Of a stretch of DNA of 64,000 nucleotides, positions 11,366 through 22,405 are shown piece by piece. Numbering within the stretch: position 1 is the first letter of the stretch; each line of letters begins with the position of its first letter. Below the pieces are notes generated by a model. It was not told the DNA's origin, did not search any database, and saw nothing but the letters and a program-made list of their open reading frames with translations. Origin of the DNA: Euphorbia lathyris (lineage: Eukaryota > Streptophyta > Magnoliopsida > Malpighiales > Euphorbiaceae); NCBI RefSeq assembly GCF_963576675.1, contig NC_088918.1, positions 62,327,001 to 62,391,000 of the forward strand. Reading direction: 5' to 3'. Made by a program: the position numbers and the translations under genes.

Positions 11366-13865
11366 TCAATTTAATAATCGCAGTTTGAAAGAAATTAACA
11401 TCTCGCTCATTCTCAAAATTAGAAACCCTTTCCTCGAAAGCTTTATACTCCTTTTGTAAAATTCTCGACGAGCCAAACGGGTTCTATTTTTTCCACTGGT
11501 TCGACTCGCTCTCTCTCTTCCTCCCATACCTCTTCTGCATGAAACTTCATTTGGAGTGGGAAACATATGCCTCCTTGGCAATCGTTTGATTTCCCTAGGC
11601 TATCGACATTCTTCATTCGATGAGTATTTTCCATGTTAGGCGTTGTATGGAGATAACGCCATCGGATGCTAAAAGTAAGGGTCTACCGATGTTGGAATTG
11701 TATAGGAGAGTGGTGTCTATCACTAGGAACTCTAATTGAGCCTTCCATTTGGTATGTTCATCTCCCACTTCCACTCACTAAATGTCCGCTTATCCTAACC
11801 AAGGGAGATAAAGTGGGCTCTACATCCATTTTTAAGGCTTCGTGTGGCCTTATGGATGGTGATGTTAGTTAAGCTACCTGTGTCGACTAGGACCCTTCGA
11901 AATACGAAGTTTTCATTCACCATCTCTATAAACAATGTGTCCTCATGAGACTATTTTGACGTGCCTAGGGAAATGATATTGATTCCCCCGGAGGGCCTCC
12001 TATAATGATATTGATTACACTATGCAGTTATCTTTATCTTGCAGGAGACTTTTTTCTCTCCCCCGCAAGTGTCTTTCCTTGTTTCTTCAAGAATTGATCC
12101 AATATCCCCCATTTTGCAAGTTTGTCTAGCTCAATGGCTAGTTGCATATAGTCCTCTGTGTCATATCCTTCCCCATTGTGAAAGTTGCAATAGTTACCAT
12201 TGCCACGTTGCCCGAATTTTTAGCTTTGAGGGATAGTTGATGCGTTGTTTATTCTTTTCTAACCAATAAAGGGCCTTCTTTTTGGGAGTGTTGAAGGGTA
12301 TAGTTCCGTTCGAGCTGCTCTTTTGGCCCATGGTGATCTCTTTTGGCCCATGGTATAGTTCCGTTCGAGCTGCTCTTTTGGCCCATGGTGATCTCTATCC
12401 ATATCTCCATGATAGTGTTGTTTAAAATTTTGTTTAAGGGCTAAACAATCTTTAGCACTAGGGCTTTTTAGGAGAGGGTTTATCCTATGACTATCCCACT
12501 TGATGAAGTCTCTAACTCATTGCATCAAGTCTAAGAAAATTGTGGGATATCGAGTCATGAGTTTGAGGGATAATGAGTCGCTTTGGCATTTTGTTGCCAT
12601 AGCATACACTGCCATATCAACACTCAAGTAGTGGATTTGAATTGCTACTTTCTGGAAGCATTCCACCCAATCTTGTATGGTTTGATTTTCAAGAATGGAG
12701 GTGATGAAGTTTTGTGTGAACTCGTTGGCCATTTGGTCGAAGGACCTGATGGATCCAAGGAGTAGTTTCTCATACCAATATGAGGTGACCTCCCTTAAGG
12801 TATTTGTGAAGAGACGGAAAATGATTATTGATGTGGCATTAGTTGTTTCCAGGGCTCACTGGTAGTTTTTCACATGGGTCGAAGGGTTACTGAATCTATT
12901 GTATTTTTCCAGAGCGATATAATTGATTCCTGTGGTAGTATTTCTCTTTCGAGGCATAGAAAGAGTGGGGAAGTTATCTCTGTTACCTTCGGCATTAAGG
13001 ATCCTAGAGCCGAACCTCCCACGGCACTTCATACTTTTATCCGGATGAGCTCCTCCATGGACTCATTTTCTTTAGGCTCCTTCCTACTAGAGGATATGCT
13101 CATTAAGGCTTGGTCGTTTGTTTTTTTTTTGTATGAGCTGGGAGCCGAAGTTTTCTTTCTCCGATTAGGTTTTTCGATGGCATTGGATCTTTTGGTTTCC
13201 CTTTTATGGCGGTAGGGAGATTCAAAGTCATTTGACGCTCTTCGTATCCTGCACTTGCGGTCTGTTGTAGTACAAGAAGGAGATGGTTCCTCACGCTTCT
13301 TCCTTCAGATGAGGGATTTTGTTTCTACATCCTTATCGTGCAAGCGATAAGGGGAAATATCATTCCCCGAAGGATTCTTTCCACTTTCTCTCTCTATATG
13401 CAGATGAGAAAGACAAAGATTGCTTCATGCTACTTTTTAGGGTTAGAGGTCTTTTATGGAGAGGCCTTCCTTTTATTCCCTTCCTGATATATTGTTGAGA
13501 TGTGTTCCTGTTAGCAAGGTGCCTATGGTCCATGTTTGGCCTGGTAGACCGAATGAAGGAGCTCTAGCCTTCAGCTAACTGAATGGCTTCTTCAGATGTG
13601 GCTAATTTATCTTTCAATTTGATATCGCATGCACCTACTCATTAATGATCTACTGCATGGTGCCCATGGTGTAGCAAAATTGTTTGGTGATTTGGTCCAT
13701 AAACTCTCTACCAGTAGGCTCAAGGGAGCTGAGGATCATACTGATCTGTTGGTTGATCTCTAATGTGAGATGAATGATAGGGATGGTGTCATTGCTGGTA
13801 TTATGGAAGGTAGCAGACTCTTAGGAGGAAACATGGATAAAATTGTTGTTTTGTTATTGAGTCAT
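11366..13865 (-). pseudogene. Tat-type Ty3/gypsy gag-protease remnant
   Basis: Decayed capsid-protease region read on the minus strand from an ATG near 13865. Gag: the core lies around 12890-12480, with HVKNYQ, RLFTNTLREV, SYWYEKLLLGSI and then ANEFTQNFITSI, the usual order of a retrotransposon gag. Near 12200-12090 is a YCNFHNGEGYDTEDY block followed by LAIELDKLAKWGIL, characteristic of Tat-lineage gag C-termini. Protease: EFLVIDTTLLYNSNIGRP lies near 11730-11670 and matches the region after the aspartic protease core. Stops and frame changes are scattered throughout, and several stops fit C-to-T changes of Gln codons. A 55-bp tandem duplication lies at about 12301-12410. No reverse transcriptase follows, so the element is truncated near 11366. 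Confidence 0.75.
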
Positions 13866-14140
13866 TATCATTTTTTTGTTCGATCCACGCTCAATGTACC
13901 AATTTGATATCTTTGATTATATGAACTATTACTTTGATGACAAGCAACATCCTTTCGGTGCCTGAAATAAGACTGGAAGATGGTCAGAGAGAGGTCGTTG
14001 ATACGCGACCCCACTCTAATGCTTAAATCAATGGTGTTTAGATGGGAGTTCTATTGCAATCGGAGAGTAATTTAAGAATGTGAGTATTATGGGTAAAACT
14101 GTCACTAAAAAAATGGAGCAATAAACTAATTGAAAAAGCT
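13866..14140 (-). other. Leader or LTR remnant of the gypsy fragment
   Basis: Sequence upstream of the gag start on the minus strand. It contains TTGGTACATTGAGC near 13905, which is placed like a primer-binding site but is not a clean match to one I can name. The rest may be LTR. It is cut by the TIR element that begins at 14149. Confidence 0.35.
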
Positions 14141-14372
14141 CTTAAAACCAATGTTATCAGAACCAGATCGGACATCAAACCGTATTGATGACTGGGTCAC
14201 GGGTCACTTGGTCGGACCAGATGACTCGGATTGATCGAACCGGATGACGTAATAAATAAATAAATAATATTTATATACATTAAATATATATAATTAATTT
14301 AAAATTATTTTTATACACTATATATATCCAAAATAAATGATAAACAACTTTTGGTTTGTTATTTTTTGTTAA

Positions 14373-15741
14373 TCTATATATAATATAAAACAGTAACGAT
14401 GGAGCTGAGATTTCACTTCTTCCTTTTTTACTGATAAAAAATATAATATAAAATATAATATATTAACTTTAGTTATATTATTATATTTATTTATGAAAAG
14501 ATTATTTTATCCGTACTATATCTAAGAGTTCTACAGAATTTAAATTAATCCCTAAAATCTCTCTAATTCTCTGCATATCTATATCTAAAAGTTTTACATA
14601 ATTTAAATTAATCCCTAAAATCTCTCTAATTCTCTGCATATCTATATATAATATAAAACAGTAACGATGGAGCTGAGGTGTCACTTCCTCCTTTTTTACT
14701 GATAAAAAATATAATATATTAACTTTAGTTATATTATTATATTTATTTATAAAAAGATTATTTTATTCGTACTATATCTAAGAGTTCTACAGAATTTAAA
14801 TTAATCCCTAAAATCTCTCTAATTCTCTGCATATTTATATCTAAAAGTTCTATAGAATGTAAACTAATCCCTAAAATATCTCTACTTCTCTGCATATCTA
14901 TATCTAAAAGTTCTACAGAATCTAAATTAATCCCTGAAATCTCTCTAATTCTCTGCATATCTATATATAATATAAAACAGTAACGATGGAGCTGAGGTGT
15001 CACTTCCTCATTTTTTACTGATAAAAAATCTATATATAATATAAAACAGTAACGATGGAGCTGAGGTGTCACTTCCTCCTTTTTTACTGATAAAAAATAT
15101 AATATATTAACTTTAGTTATATTATTATATTTATTTATAAAAATATTATTTTATTCGTACTATATCTAAGAGTTCTACAGAATTTAAATTAATCCCTAAA
15201 ATCTCTCTAATTCTCTGCATATCTATATCTAAAAGTTCTATAGAATGTAAACTAATCCCTAAAATATCTCTACTTCTCTGCATATCTATATCTAAAAGTT
15301 CTACAGAATCTAAATTAATCCCTGAAATCTCTCTAATTCTCTGCATATCTATATATAATATAAAACAGTAACGATGGAGCTGATGTGTCACTTCCTCCTT
15401 TTTTACTGATAAAAAATCTATATATAATATAAAACAGTAACGATGGAGCTGAGGTGTCACTTCCTCCTTTTTTACTGATAAAAAATATAATATAAAATAT
15501 AATATATTAACTTTAGTTATATTATTATATTTATTTATAAAAAGATTATTTTATCCGTACTATATCTAAGAGCTCTACAGAATTTAAATTAATCCCTAAA
15601 ATCTCTCTAATTCTCTGCATATCTATATCTAAAAGTTCTTTATAATTTGAATTAATCTCTAAAATCTCTCTAATTCTCTGCATATCTATATATAATATAA
15701 AACAGTAACGATGGAGCTGATGTGTCACTTTCTCATTTTTT
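14373..15741 (+). repeat. Seven tandem-spaced copies of the Helitron 5' end
   Basis: The 5'-terminal block (TCTATATATAATATAAAAC, then AGTAACGATGGAGCTGA, a C/T-rich stretch and ACTGATAAAAAAT) recurs at 14373, 14641, 14960, 15029, 15348, 15417 and 15685. The spacings are 268, 319, 69, 319, 69 and 268 bases. Between copies lie shorter repeats of about 68 bases built on CTACAGAATTTAAATTAAT and CTCTAATTCTCTGCATAT. Two blocks of 388 bp (starting at 14641 and 15029) are near-identical. Only one 3' hairpin end exists, at the far right. Confidence 0.85.
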
Positions 15742-15922
15742 ACTGATAAAAAATATAATATATTAACTTTAGTTATATTATTATATTTATTTATAAAAAA
15801 TATTATTTTATTCGTACTATATCTAAGAGTTCTACAGAATTTAAATTATAATTATTAAATTATATTTTTATTAATATTTATATATTAAGATGAATCCGTG
15901 CACCGCACGGGTCAAAAACTAG
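14373..15922 (+). mobile_element. Non-autonomous Helitron
   Basis: The 5' end starts TCTATATATAATATAAAACAG after a host A (14372). The 3' end has the hairpin CCGTGCACCGCACGG (15896-15910), an eight-base spacer, and ACTAG at 15918-15922, followed by a host T. TC at the 5' end, a GC hairpin shortly before CTAG at the 3' end, and insertion between A and T without TSD are defining Helitron features. No Rep/helicase gene is present, so it would need one in trans. Confidence 0.88.
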
Positions 15923-16603
15923 TTTAAGTCTTAAATATATAACGAATAAATTAAATTCAGAATAAATTGAAATATATCAACGTATTCTATGCCATAAGAT
16001 CTTTTTAAAAATATATTATAAACTCAAAACGGACAAATGATGAATGAGAAATTGATGCTCAAAGTGAACCACTTGAAATGGTACATAAGAAATAAATGAG
16101 AAACTTAACTACTTTATAAGTAAATTGGCTTTACAAGCCTTTAACCAATTACTAGGGAAAAAGCTCTCTCACGCGCAGGGGGGGAGGGGGGGGCAATCGA
16201 TTAACCATCGGGTTAAGGGCGCACCCGCACGACATGGGCGACGCGAATGCCGCATAATAATAAGGTTCCATAACTTGACCCCTTTTACTATTTATTTTCA
16301 TTGTGTTAAAATTAATTTTTATTTTTTCGTTCCAAAATAATTCCATTGTGTTAAAAATTAAAATTATTTCCACCAGAACCAGCCCGCCCAAACGAAAATT
16401 CCAGCCCACCTAGATTTCCACCGCCAAATTTTTTTCTTCTACAGACCCAGGGTCACACCGGGTCCCGGGCGGACCGCCGGGTCCCGGTCCAATCTCGGGT
16501 CTCTCCGGTTATTTCAGCAACCGGACAAGTTCGGACCGGCTTCCTCGCCAGTTCCTGGTTCGACCGGTCGGTCCAGTCCGAGCCTGATAACATTGCTTAA
16601 AAC

Positions 16604-17095
16604 CAATCTTTTCAAAATCAGCTTTTTGAACCAAATAAGTCTTTTCAAACTTCTTTTCACCAAACATTACTATTAGAGTTTTGACTAATCAAAACCTTTA
16701 AAGTGTTCAAACTTTTAATTTTACCAAACATCCCCAAATCGAATCCAATTAATGGAATATACCAGAATTCAAAGCTTTCTTTCTTTCAATTAAGTTGTAC
16801 TTCATACTCTAACCATGATGAAATCCAAAATCTAAATTAAACAATTGTAAACGTTTATTTTTTTTTTTCAAATTGATAGAAGCAAACGTTAAAATGGTGA
16901 CGAAAGTCATCACTTACTACTTATCTACCGTACCATACCTGTAATAAATAATTTGGTGCCCCTTAAATGATGTGTAATTTATTAGCAATTTTACAAAAGA
17001 ATGCGTAAGATAGATAGATACTTCTATGTTAAATATTAGCTTAATATCACATTAAAAGAAAAAATAATAATAAGTCCATCCAACTATCTTCTATA
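16604..17095. other. Unassigned AT-rich DNA
   Basis: Continuation of the sequence interrupted at 14148. No coding frame or clear repeat is seen before the CRM-like element. Confidence 0.4.
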
Positions 17096-17100
17096 GTAGC

Positions 17101-17612
17101 TGATACAGATTGACAGCGATAACTGGAGGTTTTAATCGTAAACCAACAAAGATCTTCTTCTCTAGCTAGACTAGAAGGAGTGAATCCCGATAAACAAAGG
17201 TATAAACCTTAATCTCAATGAGAAATGATATTTGATTGATAAAAGTTTTTCTTATCCTTACAAAATGAGGGTTTAAATACAACCTCTAATTGATCAGTAA
17301 AGGACAGGGACTACCCCTATTAGGGTTACAATATGGTTAACAATAAAAGGGTAAGATAGGTGATGCGCCTAGACAACAGGTACAGAGGTGCAGGTACAGA
17401 GCGTCAGAGGTTGTTGGTGAATTCCTTCGGCAGGAAGTAAACTTGAGATCCGCCCAGTGTAGTTGTTGGTACGCCTCATGGCGTACGCCTAGATCCGCCC
17501 CGCTCGCGTGTCCAGGGGATCCGCCCTCTTAGATACAACCTCTGTGGAAACGCCGAGAGGAGATCCGCCAAGGCGCGTGTTATTATTGATCTCAGTTAGG
17601 ATGTCCGCATCA
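17101..17612 (-). repeat. CRM-like 3' LTR
   Basis: Read on the minus strand it starts TGATGCGGACATCC at 17612 and ends CTGTATCA at 17101. The pol frame continues about 124 bases into it before stopping at 17489. A purine tract (AAAGAAGGAGAGAA on the minus strand, 17613-17626) lies directly before it. Confidence 0.88.
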
Positions 17613-18118
17613 TTCTCTCCTTCTTTAAAAGAATTCGGCACTGGCTTGTCTGTGTTGTTCTCCAAAGGGCCATCTGACTTCCACGGGCTAAGGTCACGAA
17701 CATTGAACGCCGGTGAGACTTTACCAAGCCAATTTGGCAAAGCTATGTGATAGGCATTGGCATTGACCTTCTTGGTGATCTTATATGGCCCGTGCTTTCT
17801 CGATCGAAGCTTGCTGCTTGTGGCGTTGGCGAGTCTCTCTTTTCCCAAGTGTACCATAACCTCATCTCCCACTTCGAACTGTAGGTCCTTGCGGTGCTCA
17901 TCCGCCTTAGCTTTTAGTTTCTGGTTTCTCTCCTCAAGAGTCTCCTTCACCTCTTGGTGCATCTGGACATAGTCTTTGGCTAGCTGGTTTGCAGTCACGT
18001 TTCCTTTGGGAAGATGGGCTATATCAAGGACGTGATTCGGGGTCTTAGTGTATACCACCTCAAAGGGTGACTTCCCAGTTCCCGAGTGTACAGATCCATT
18101 GTAGGCGAACTCAGCTTG
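17489..18118 (-). pseudogene. CRM-like integrase C-terminal region
   Basis: Last part of pol, read leftwards. It covers the segment after the integrase core (EFAYNGSVHSGTG, KSPFEVVYTKTP), a charged stretch of Lys/Glu-rich residues, the FEVGDEVMVHLGKERL box and FNVRDLSPW, a sequence seen at the end of chromoviral integrases. The final 41 codons lie within the 3' LTR (17489-17612), after the frame passes through the PPT. In CRM elements the C-terminus is proposed to guide insertion to centromeric chromatin (recalled). A small rearrangement near 18119-18123 separates it from the frame to the right. Confidence 0.75.
17613..17626 (-). promoter_or_regulatory. Polypurine tract of CRM-like element
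   Basis: On the minus strand AAAGAAGGAGAGAA directly precedes the 3' LTR start. It serves as plus-strand primer for reverse transcription and here also lies inside the pol reading frame. Confidence 0.7.
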
Positions 18119-18120
18119 TG

Positions 18121-19770
18121 CTAAAAGGGTGACTTATCCTTACATTTGCTGCGCAGTAAGTTTCCCAGAGTCCGATTGACCACTTCTGTCTGTCCGTCTG
18201 TCTGAGGGTGGGCGGTGGTACTAAACTTCAGAGAAGTATCAAAAAGAGCCCACAAGGTCCGCCAGAAATGACTCAGGAACTTTGTGTCACAGTCTGAGAC
18301 AATGCTCTTTGGTACACCATGTAGTCTAACAACCTCTTTGAAGAATAGCTTGGCAGTCGCTGAGGCGTCGTTAGTCTTACGGCATGGTATGAAGTGTGCC
18401 ATTTTCGAAAACCGGTCAACAACCACAAAGATGGAATCCATGCCTCTCTGAGTTCTGGGTAACCCTAGGACAAAATCCATGGACAGATCCTCCCATATGG
18501 TTTCTGGTACATGCAAGGGTAGCTGTAAGCCAGCATTTGTAGCGTGTCCCTTGGCGGTCTGGTAGATATAGCATCGTTCTACCAGGTACGCCACATCTCT
18601 TCTCATTTTGGGCCAGAAATAACGGGAACTCACTGCTGCATATGTCTTGTCTCGCCCAAAATGTCCCCCCAGGGATCCGCCATGTAGATCTCGGACCACC
18701 TTCTCGCGGATAGAAGTGCAAGGTAAACAAAGTTGGTTGCCCCTCATTAGGTACTCATCCATCAAGTGATACGCCCCATCCCCAGGTTGGCGCTGGCACT
18801 TTTCCCAGATACTTCCAAAGTCAGGATCCGCCAGGTACTCTCCTATGATGTGTTCGAAACAATCGGTCTCCAGGTTGACTGTTTTTATTAGTGCAACCCT
18901 CCGACTCAAGGCGTCCGCCACTATGTTCTGTTTTCCTACCTTATGGATAAGCTTATAGGGGAACTTATCTATGAAGGCAGACCACCGGGCGTGCATGGTG
19001 CTTCGAAGTTGCTTCTGACTTCCCAGGTATTTGAGAGCTTGATGGTCCGTGTAGAGGATGAACTCTTTTCCCACCAAGTAATGTTCCCATACTTTCAATG
19101 CCCTCACTACAGCATAAAACTCTTGATCATACGTTGCCCACCTTTGCCGTGCCTCACAGAGCTTCTCACTGAAGTATGCAATGGGCCTCTTTTCTTGCAT
19201 CAAGACACCACCAATCCCAATTCCACTGGCATCACACTCAACTTCAAACAGTTTGTCAAAATCGGGATACACCAGCACTGGCGCTGTACTCAGCTTTTCC
19301 TTGATCAAGGCGAAGCTCTCTTCTTGGGCGTCCACCCACTCGAACCCATTTCCCTTCTTCAAACATTCCGTCCACGGGGCCACTATGGAACTGAAGTTCT
19401 TAATGAATCGGTGATAAAACGTTGCTAGCCCATGAAAACTCCTGATATCCCCCACGTTCCTCGGAGTAGGCCATTCTCGGATGGCTCTTACTTTCTCCCC
19501 ATCAACTTGGATTCCACTCCCGCTGACCACGAATCCAAGGAAAACTAAGCTCTCCATGACAAAGTCACACTTCTTGGTGTTGGCGTATAGTTGGTGTTTC
19601 CTTAGCAGGTCAAACACTGTCTGCAAGTGCTCTTCATGTTCCGCCAAGGTCTGGCTGTGGATCAAAATATCGTCAAAATACACAACTACGAACTTCCCAA
19701 TCACTGGGCGAAGCACCTGATTCATCAGTCTCATAAAAGTACTAGGGGCGTTGGTCATCCCAAAGGGCAT
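18121..19770 (-). pseudogene. CRM-like RT C-terminal part, RNase H, integrase core
   Basis: This open frame of 549 codons begins with [15 protein letters not shown] and the reverse transcriptase active-site box YFDDILIHS. The RNase H part contains [11 protein letters not shown] and [10 protein letters not shown]. The integrase has a zinc-binding-like segment (about [15 protein letters not shown] and then [10 protein letters not shown], where the usual second Cys pair looks altered) and a core with [15 protein letters not shown] and [13 protein letters not shown]. The frame ends at a stop near 18121 where the sequence KSPF is out of place, consistent with a small deletion. At its start the solo LTR cuts the RT; removing the insert and one TSD copy restores the phase. 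Confidence 0.88.
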
Positions 19771-19774
19771 AACT

Positions 19775-21438
19775 TGTTAGGGATTATTGCCAGTTAATCA
19801 ACTGTAGCGCAGCGAAATTGCGGTTTAAAATTTATTTCTAATCCCTTTGAGTTTGATCTTTGTCCGTTAACCATTAATTGAATAAAACCTTTTGATCCCG
19901 TTTAAGGATATAAACATACCTGGACTGTCTCTTCTAGAGACGGCTGAATAATCCACAAGGTAGTAAGATCTCCGTAGTCAGGTGCACGAACAGCTATTGA
20001 GCTAGAACCGGTGCTAGCCGAAGAACGAAGAAGAACTGGATAGATTGTGTAATTCACCAACAAAGCTTCTCCACTTTGAATCAAGTGGCTGCCGCAATCC
20101 TAATGCTTTCCAAAGCAAAAGATGTTGGCCGAATATCATTAGTAGTTCCAATAGGTTTTAGTGTTTTAATTTATATATATAGGGTATTCCTAAACCTAAT
20201 TGGTTTAGGGTTAATTGGTTAATTACAAAACTAATCCAATCCTAATCTAATTACATAAATAAATACCAATAATATTTATTCTATGCAATTAATTATGATT
20301 AGATTAAATTTAATTACCCCAATTAAATAAACAATACTAATTAATAAATTAACGTATTAGTTTAATTAATTATTCACCGAATACAATTTCATTAATTTAC
20401 AAATTAATTAATTACATCCCGTAAACTAATTAATCAATTAAATACTCAACACTTAAGACCATTAATCAATTACCTTGATACAAAGTATCAATTAATCAAT
20501 TAATTAACCACCAATTAATTACCTTAATATTTTACTATCAATCAATTAATTAATTTCATCTCTCCAATGTACTGTTCTATAAGTTCTAACTCAGATGTTC
20601 GATGTGCACAATCCTATGGGACTGTCCTTTGCTAGCAGTGGGCTTATGGCTCACAGACAGTAAGTGGGTTCTAGTAAACCATTACTACCCCTAACTAAGA
20701 CAGAGTTTCAGCAGTCTAAAGATGCAGAGACCCTGTAGTTATCTCTTAACGTCTTTTACCATTTGATATCGATATTATAAACTAGAGGCATGGCGGCTGT
20801 CATCCTCTCTGATGTTTATGATATTTCTTGATCTTAAGTAGATTAATGAATCCGATAAGTAAACTACTTATCAGGGTGTGGCCACACACTTATCAATCTC
20901 ACTTATCAAGTGGCCTGTGATATCATCTCACTGTTACATGAGTGGTAATTCCATCACTTCAATATCAATACCAACATGTTCACCTATTCACCCAATCATA
21001 CCCGTATTTAGCATCCTGTTACAGACCTGTTAGGCGTATGTCCAAGTGAACCGGATCCAACATTGATATTATAATGAAATCTGGTCTGAAGACAGTTAGA
21101 GACCTACTTGAGAAAACTAATGACACAACCACCATGTAGTTTTCTCAGGTGGATCGGTCCAGTCACATGTATACAACATGTACCTATATTCACAACTGAC
21201 TTATCAAGTGCTATGGTCAGTATCAATTACTACCATACAGTCGTCGAATATACAAGTCTGTGGTCCTAATCATTCCCATGATAGAATAGACTTGGGATAT
21301 GGTTTTACGATTATCAATCAATGGATTCTCTATTCATATTATAGCAGAAGATATAAATGAACTAGATTAATGCCTTTATTAATGTGACACAAATACATTT
21401 TATAAGAACCAATGCCTATGAACTAGGGCACACCAACA
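19775..21438 (-). repeat. Copia-type solo LTR (1664 bp) inside CRM-like RT
   Basis: TAACT flanks both sides (19770-19774 and 21439-21443). Read on the minus strand it starts TGTTGGTGTGCCCTAG and ends CCCTAACA. Its start resembles the LTR at 42791 (TGTTGGGGTTTAGTGTCC), so both likely belong to one copia lineage. There is no internal gene region, so the parent element was reduced to one LTR by recombination. The direction is inferred from that start. Confidence 0.85.
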
Positions 21439-21443
21439 TAACT

Positions 21444-22405
21444 AACCATTCATACAATCCATCTCTTGTCTTGAAGGCAGTCTTCCACTCATCCCCAGAT
21501 CGGATTCGTATCTGATGATACCCACTCCTGAGATCAATCTTGGAGAAGACTCGAGATCCGCCAAGTTGGTCCAACATGTCACCCAACCTTGGAATCGGGA
21601 ACTTATACTTGATGGTGATCTTGTTAATAGCCCTACTGTCAACACACATCCGCCAACACCCATCCTTCTTCGGTGTAAGTAAAGCTGGAATAGCGCAAGG
21701 ACTCATACTCTCCCTAACGTATCCCATCTCGATGAGTTCCTCCACTTTTTGTCTCATGACATCATTCTCCTTTGGGCTCATTCGATAATGTGGGAGGCTT
21801 GGCAAACTAGCCCCAGGCACCAGATCGATATGATGTTGGATATCTCTCAAAGGTGGTAACCCACTCGGCAGTTCTTCGGGGAACAGATCTTGATACTCGC
21901 CAAGTAGGCGGGTCACTTCATTCGGCATCTCTCTTTCGCCCCTTCGGGCGGCCTCGTGATTCGCCTTAACCATCACCACATACACCATCTGGCTCTCCTC
22001 ACATTCGCTGACGAACAATTTGTGTGTAGGACAGACTACCAAGGTAGACTTTTCGTCGGCCTTTGGCTCTCTCACCATTGGTGTAAGGACAAACTTCACC
22101 CCATTCTTCACAAATCTGTAAGTGTTCTCTCTTCCGGCGTGGGTGGCGTTGTTATCAAACTGCCAGGGTCGGCCCAACAATAGGTGGCATGCGTCCATGT
22201 CGACCACATCACAACAGACTTCATCATGATAGTTACCAATCTCAATCGGTACCTTGCATCTCTGGGTCACCCTCAACTCGCCCACGTTCTTGATCCATCC
22301 CACCCTGTAGGGATCAGGGTGCGCCTCTACCAACAACCCGAACTTTTGAACGGCGCTGCTACTCACAATGTTCTCTTGGCTCCCACTATTTATTATCACA
22401 TTACA
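21444..22405 (-). pseudogene. CRM-like protease and RT N-terminal part
   Basis: Continues the gag frame after one stop codon. The protease active site reads [14 protein letters not shown]; the family norm has Asp where Asn stands, so the catalytic residue is lost. The region up to [10 protein letters not shown] is the usual protease tail. After a linker with [19 protein letters not shown], the RT N-terminus follows ([36 protein letters not shown], then WLVM), where the solo LTR interrupts. The phase is intact across the insertion point. Confidence 0.85.

Larger units (their letters stand above)
14149..16595. mobile_element. 2.4 kb TIR element (8-bp TSD) hosting a Helitron
   Basis: Both sides carry CTTAAAAC (14141-14148 and 16596-16603). 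The ends are inverted: CAATGTTATCAG at the left and the complement CTGATAACATTG at the right, followed inside by related GGAC-rich sequence. Joining the flanks restores continuous sequence. An 8-bp TSD suggests hAT, or Mutator with a short TSD. There is no transposase. The right half holds GC-rich sequence (16440-16580) and a G-run block (16180-16194). About 1.55 kb of the interior is a later Helitron. Confidence 0.78.

Noticed and set aside
14502..15728. Set of minus-strand frames of 60-104 codons with reiterated peptides
   Set aside because: They are created by the Helitron 5'-end repeats and change with each repeat unit; no start context or domain.
14373..15741. CRISPR-like regular repeats
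   Set aside because: Repeats are long, AT-rich, irregularly spaced and end in a Helitron terminus; this is plant DNA.
16179..16195. G-run block as G-quadruplex
   Set aside because: Only two long G runs separated by one A and no further runs nearby; too little to claim.
18943..19720. Plus-strand frames opposite the CRM-like pol
   Set aside because: Antisense shadows of a well-supported pol frame.
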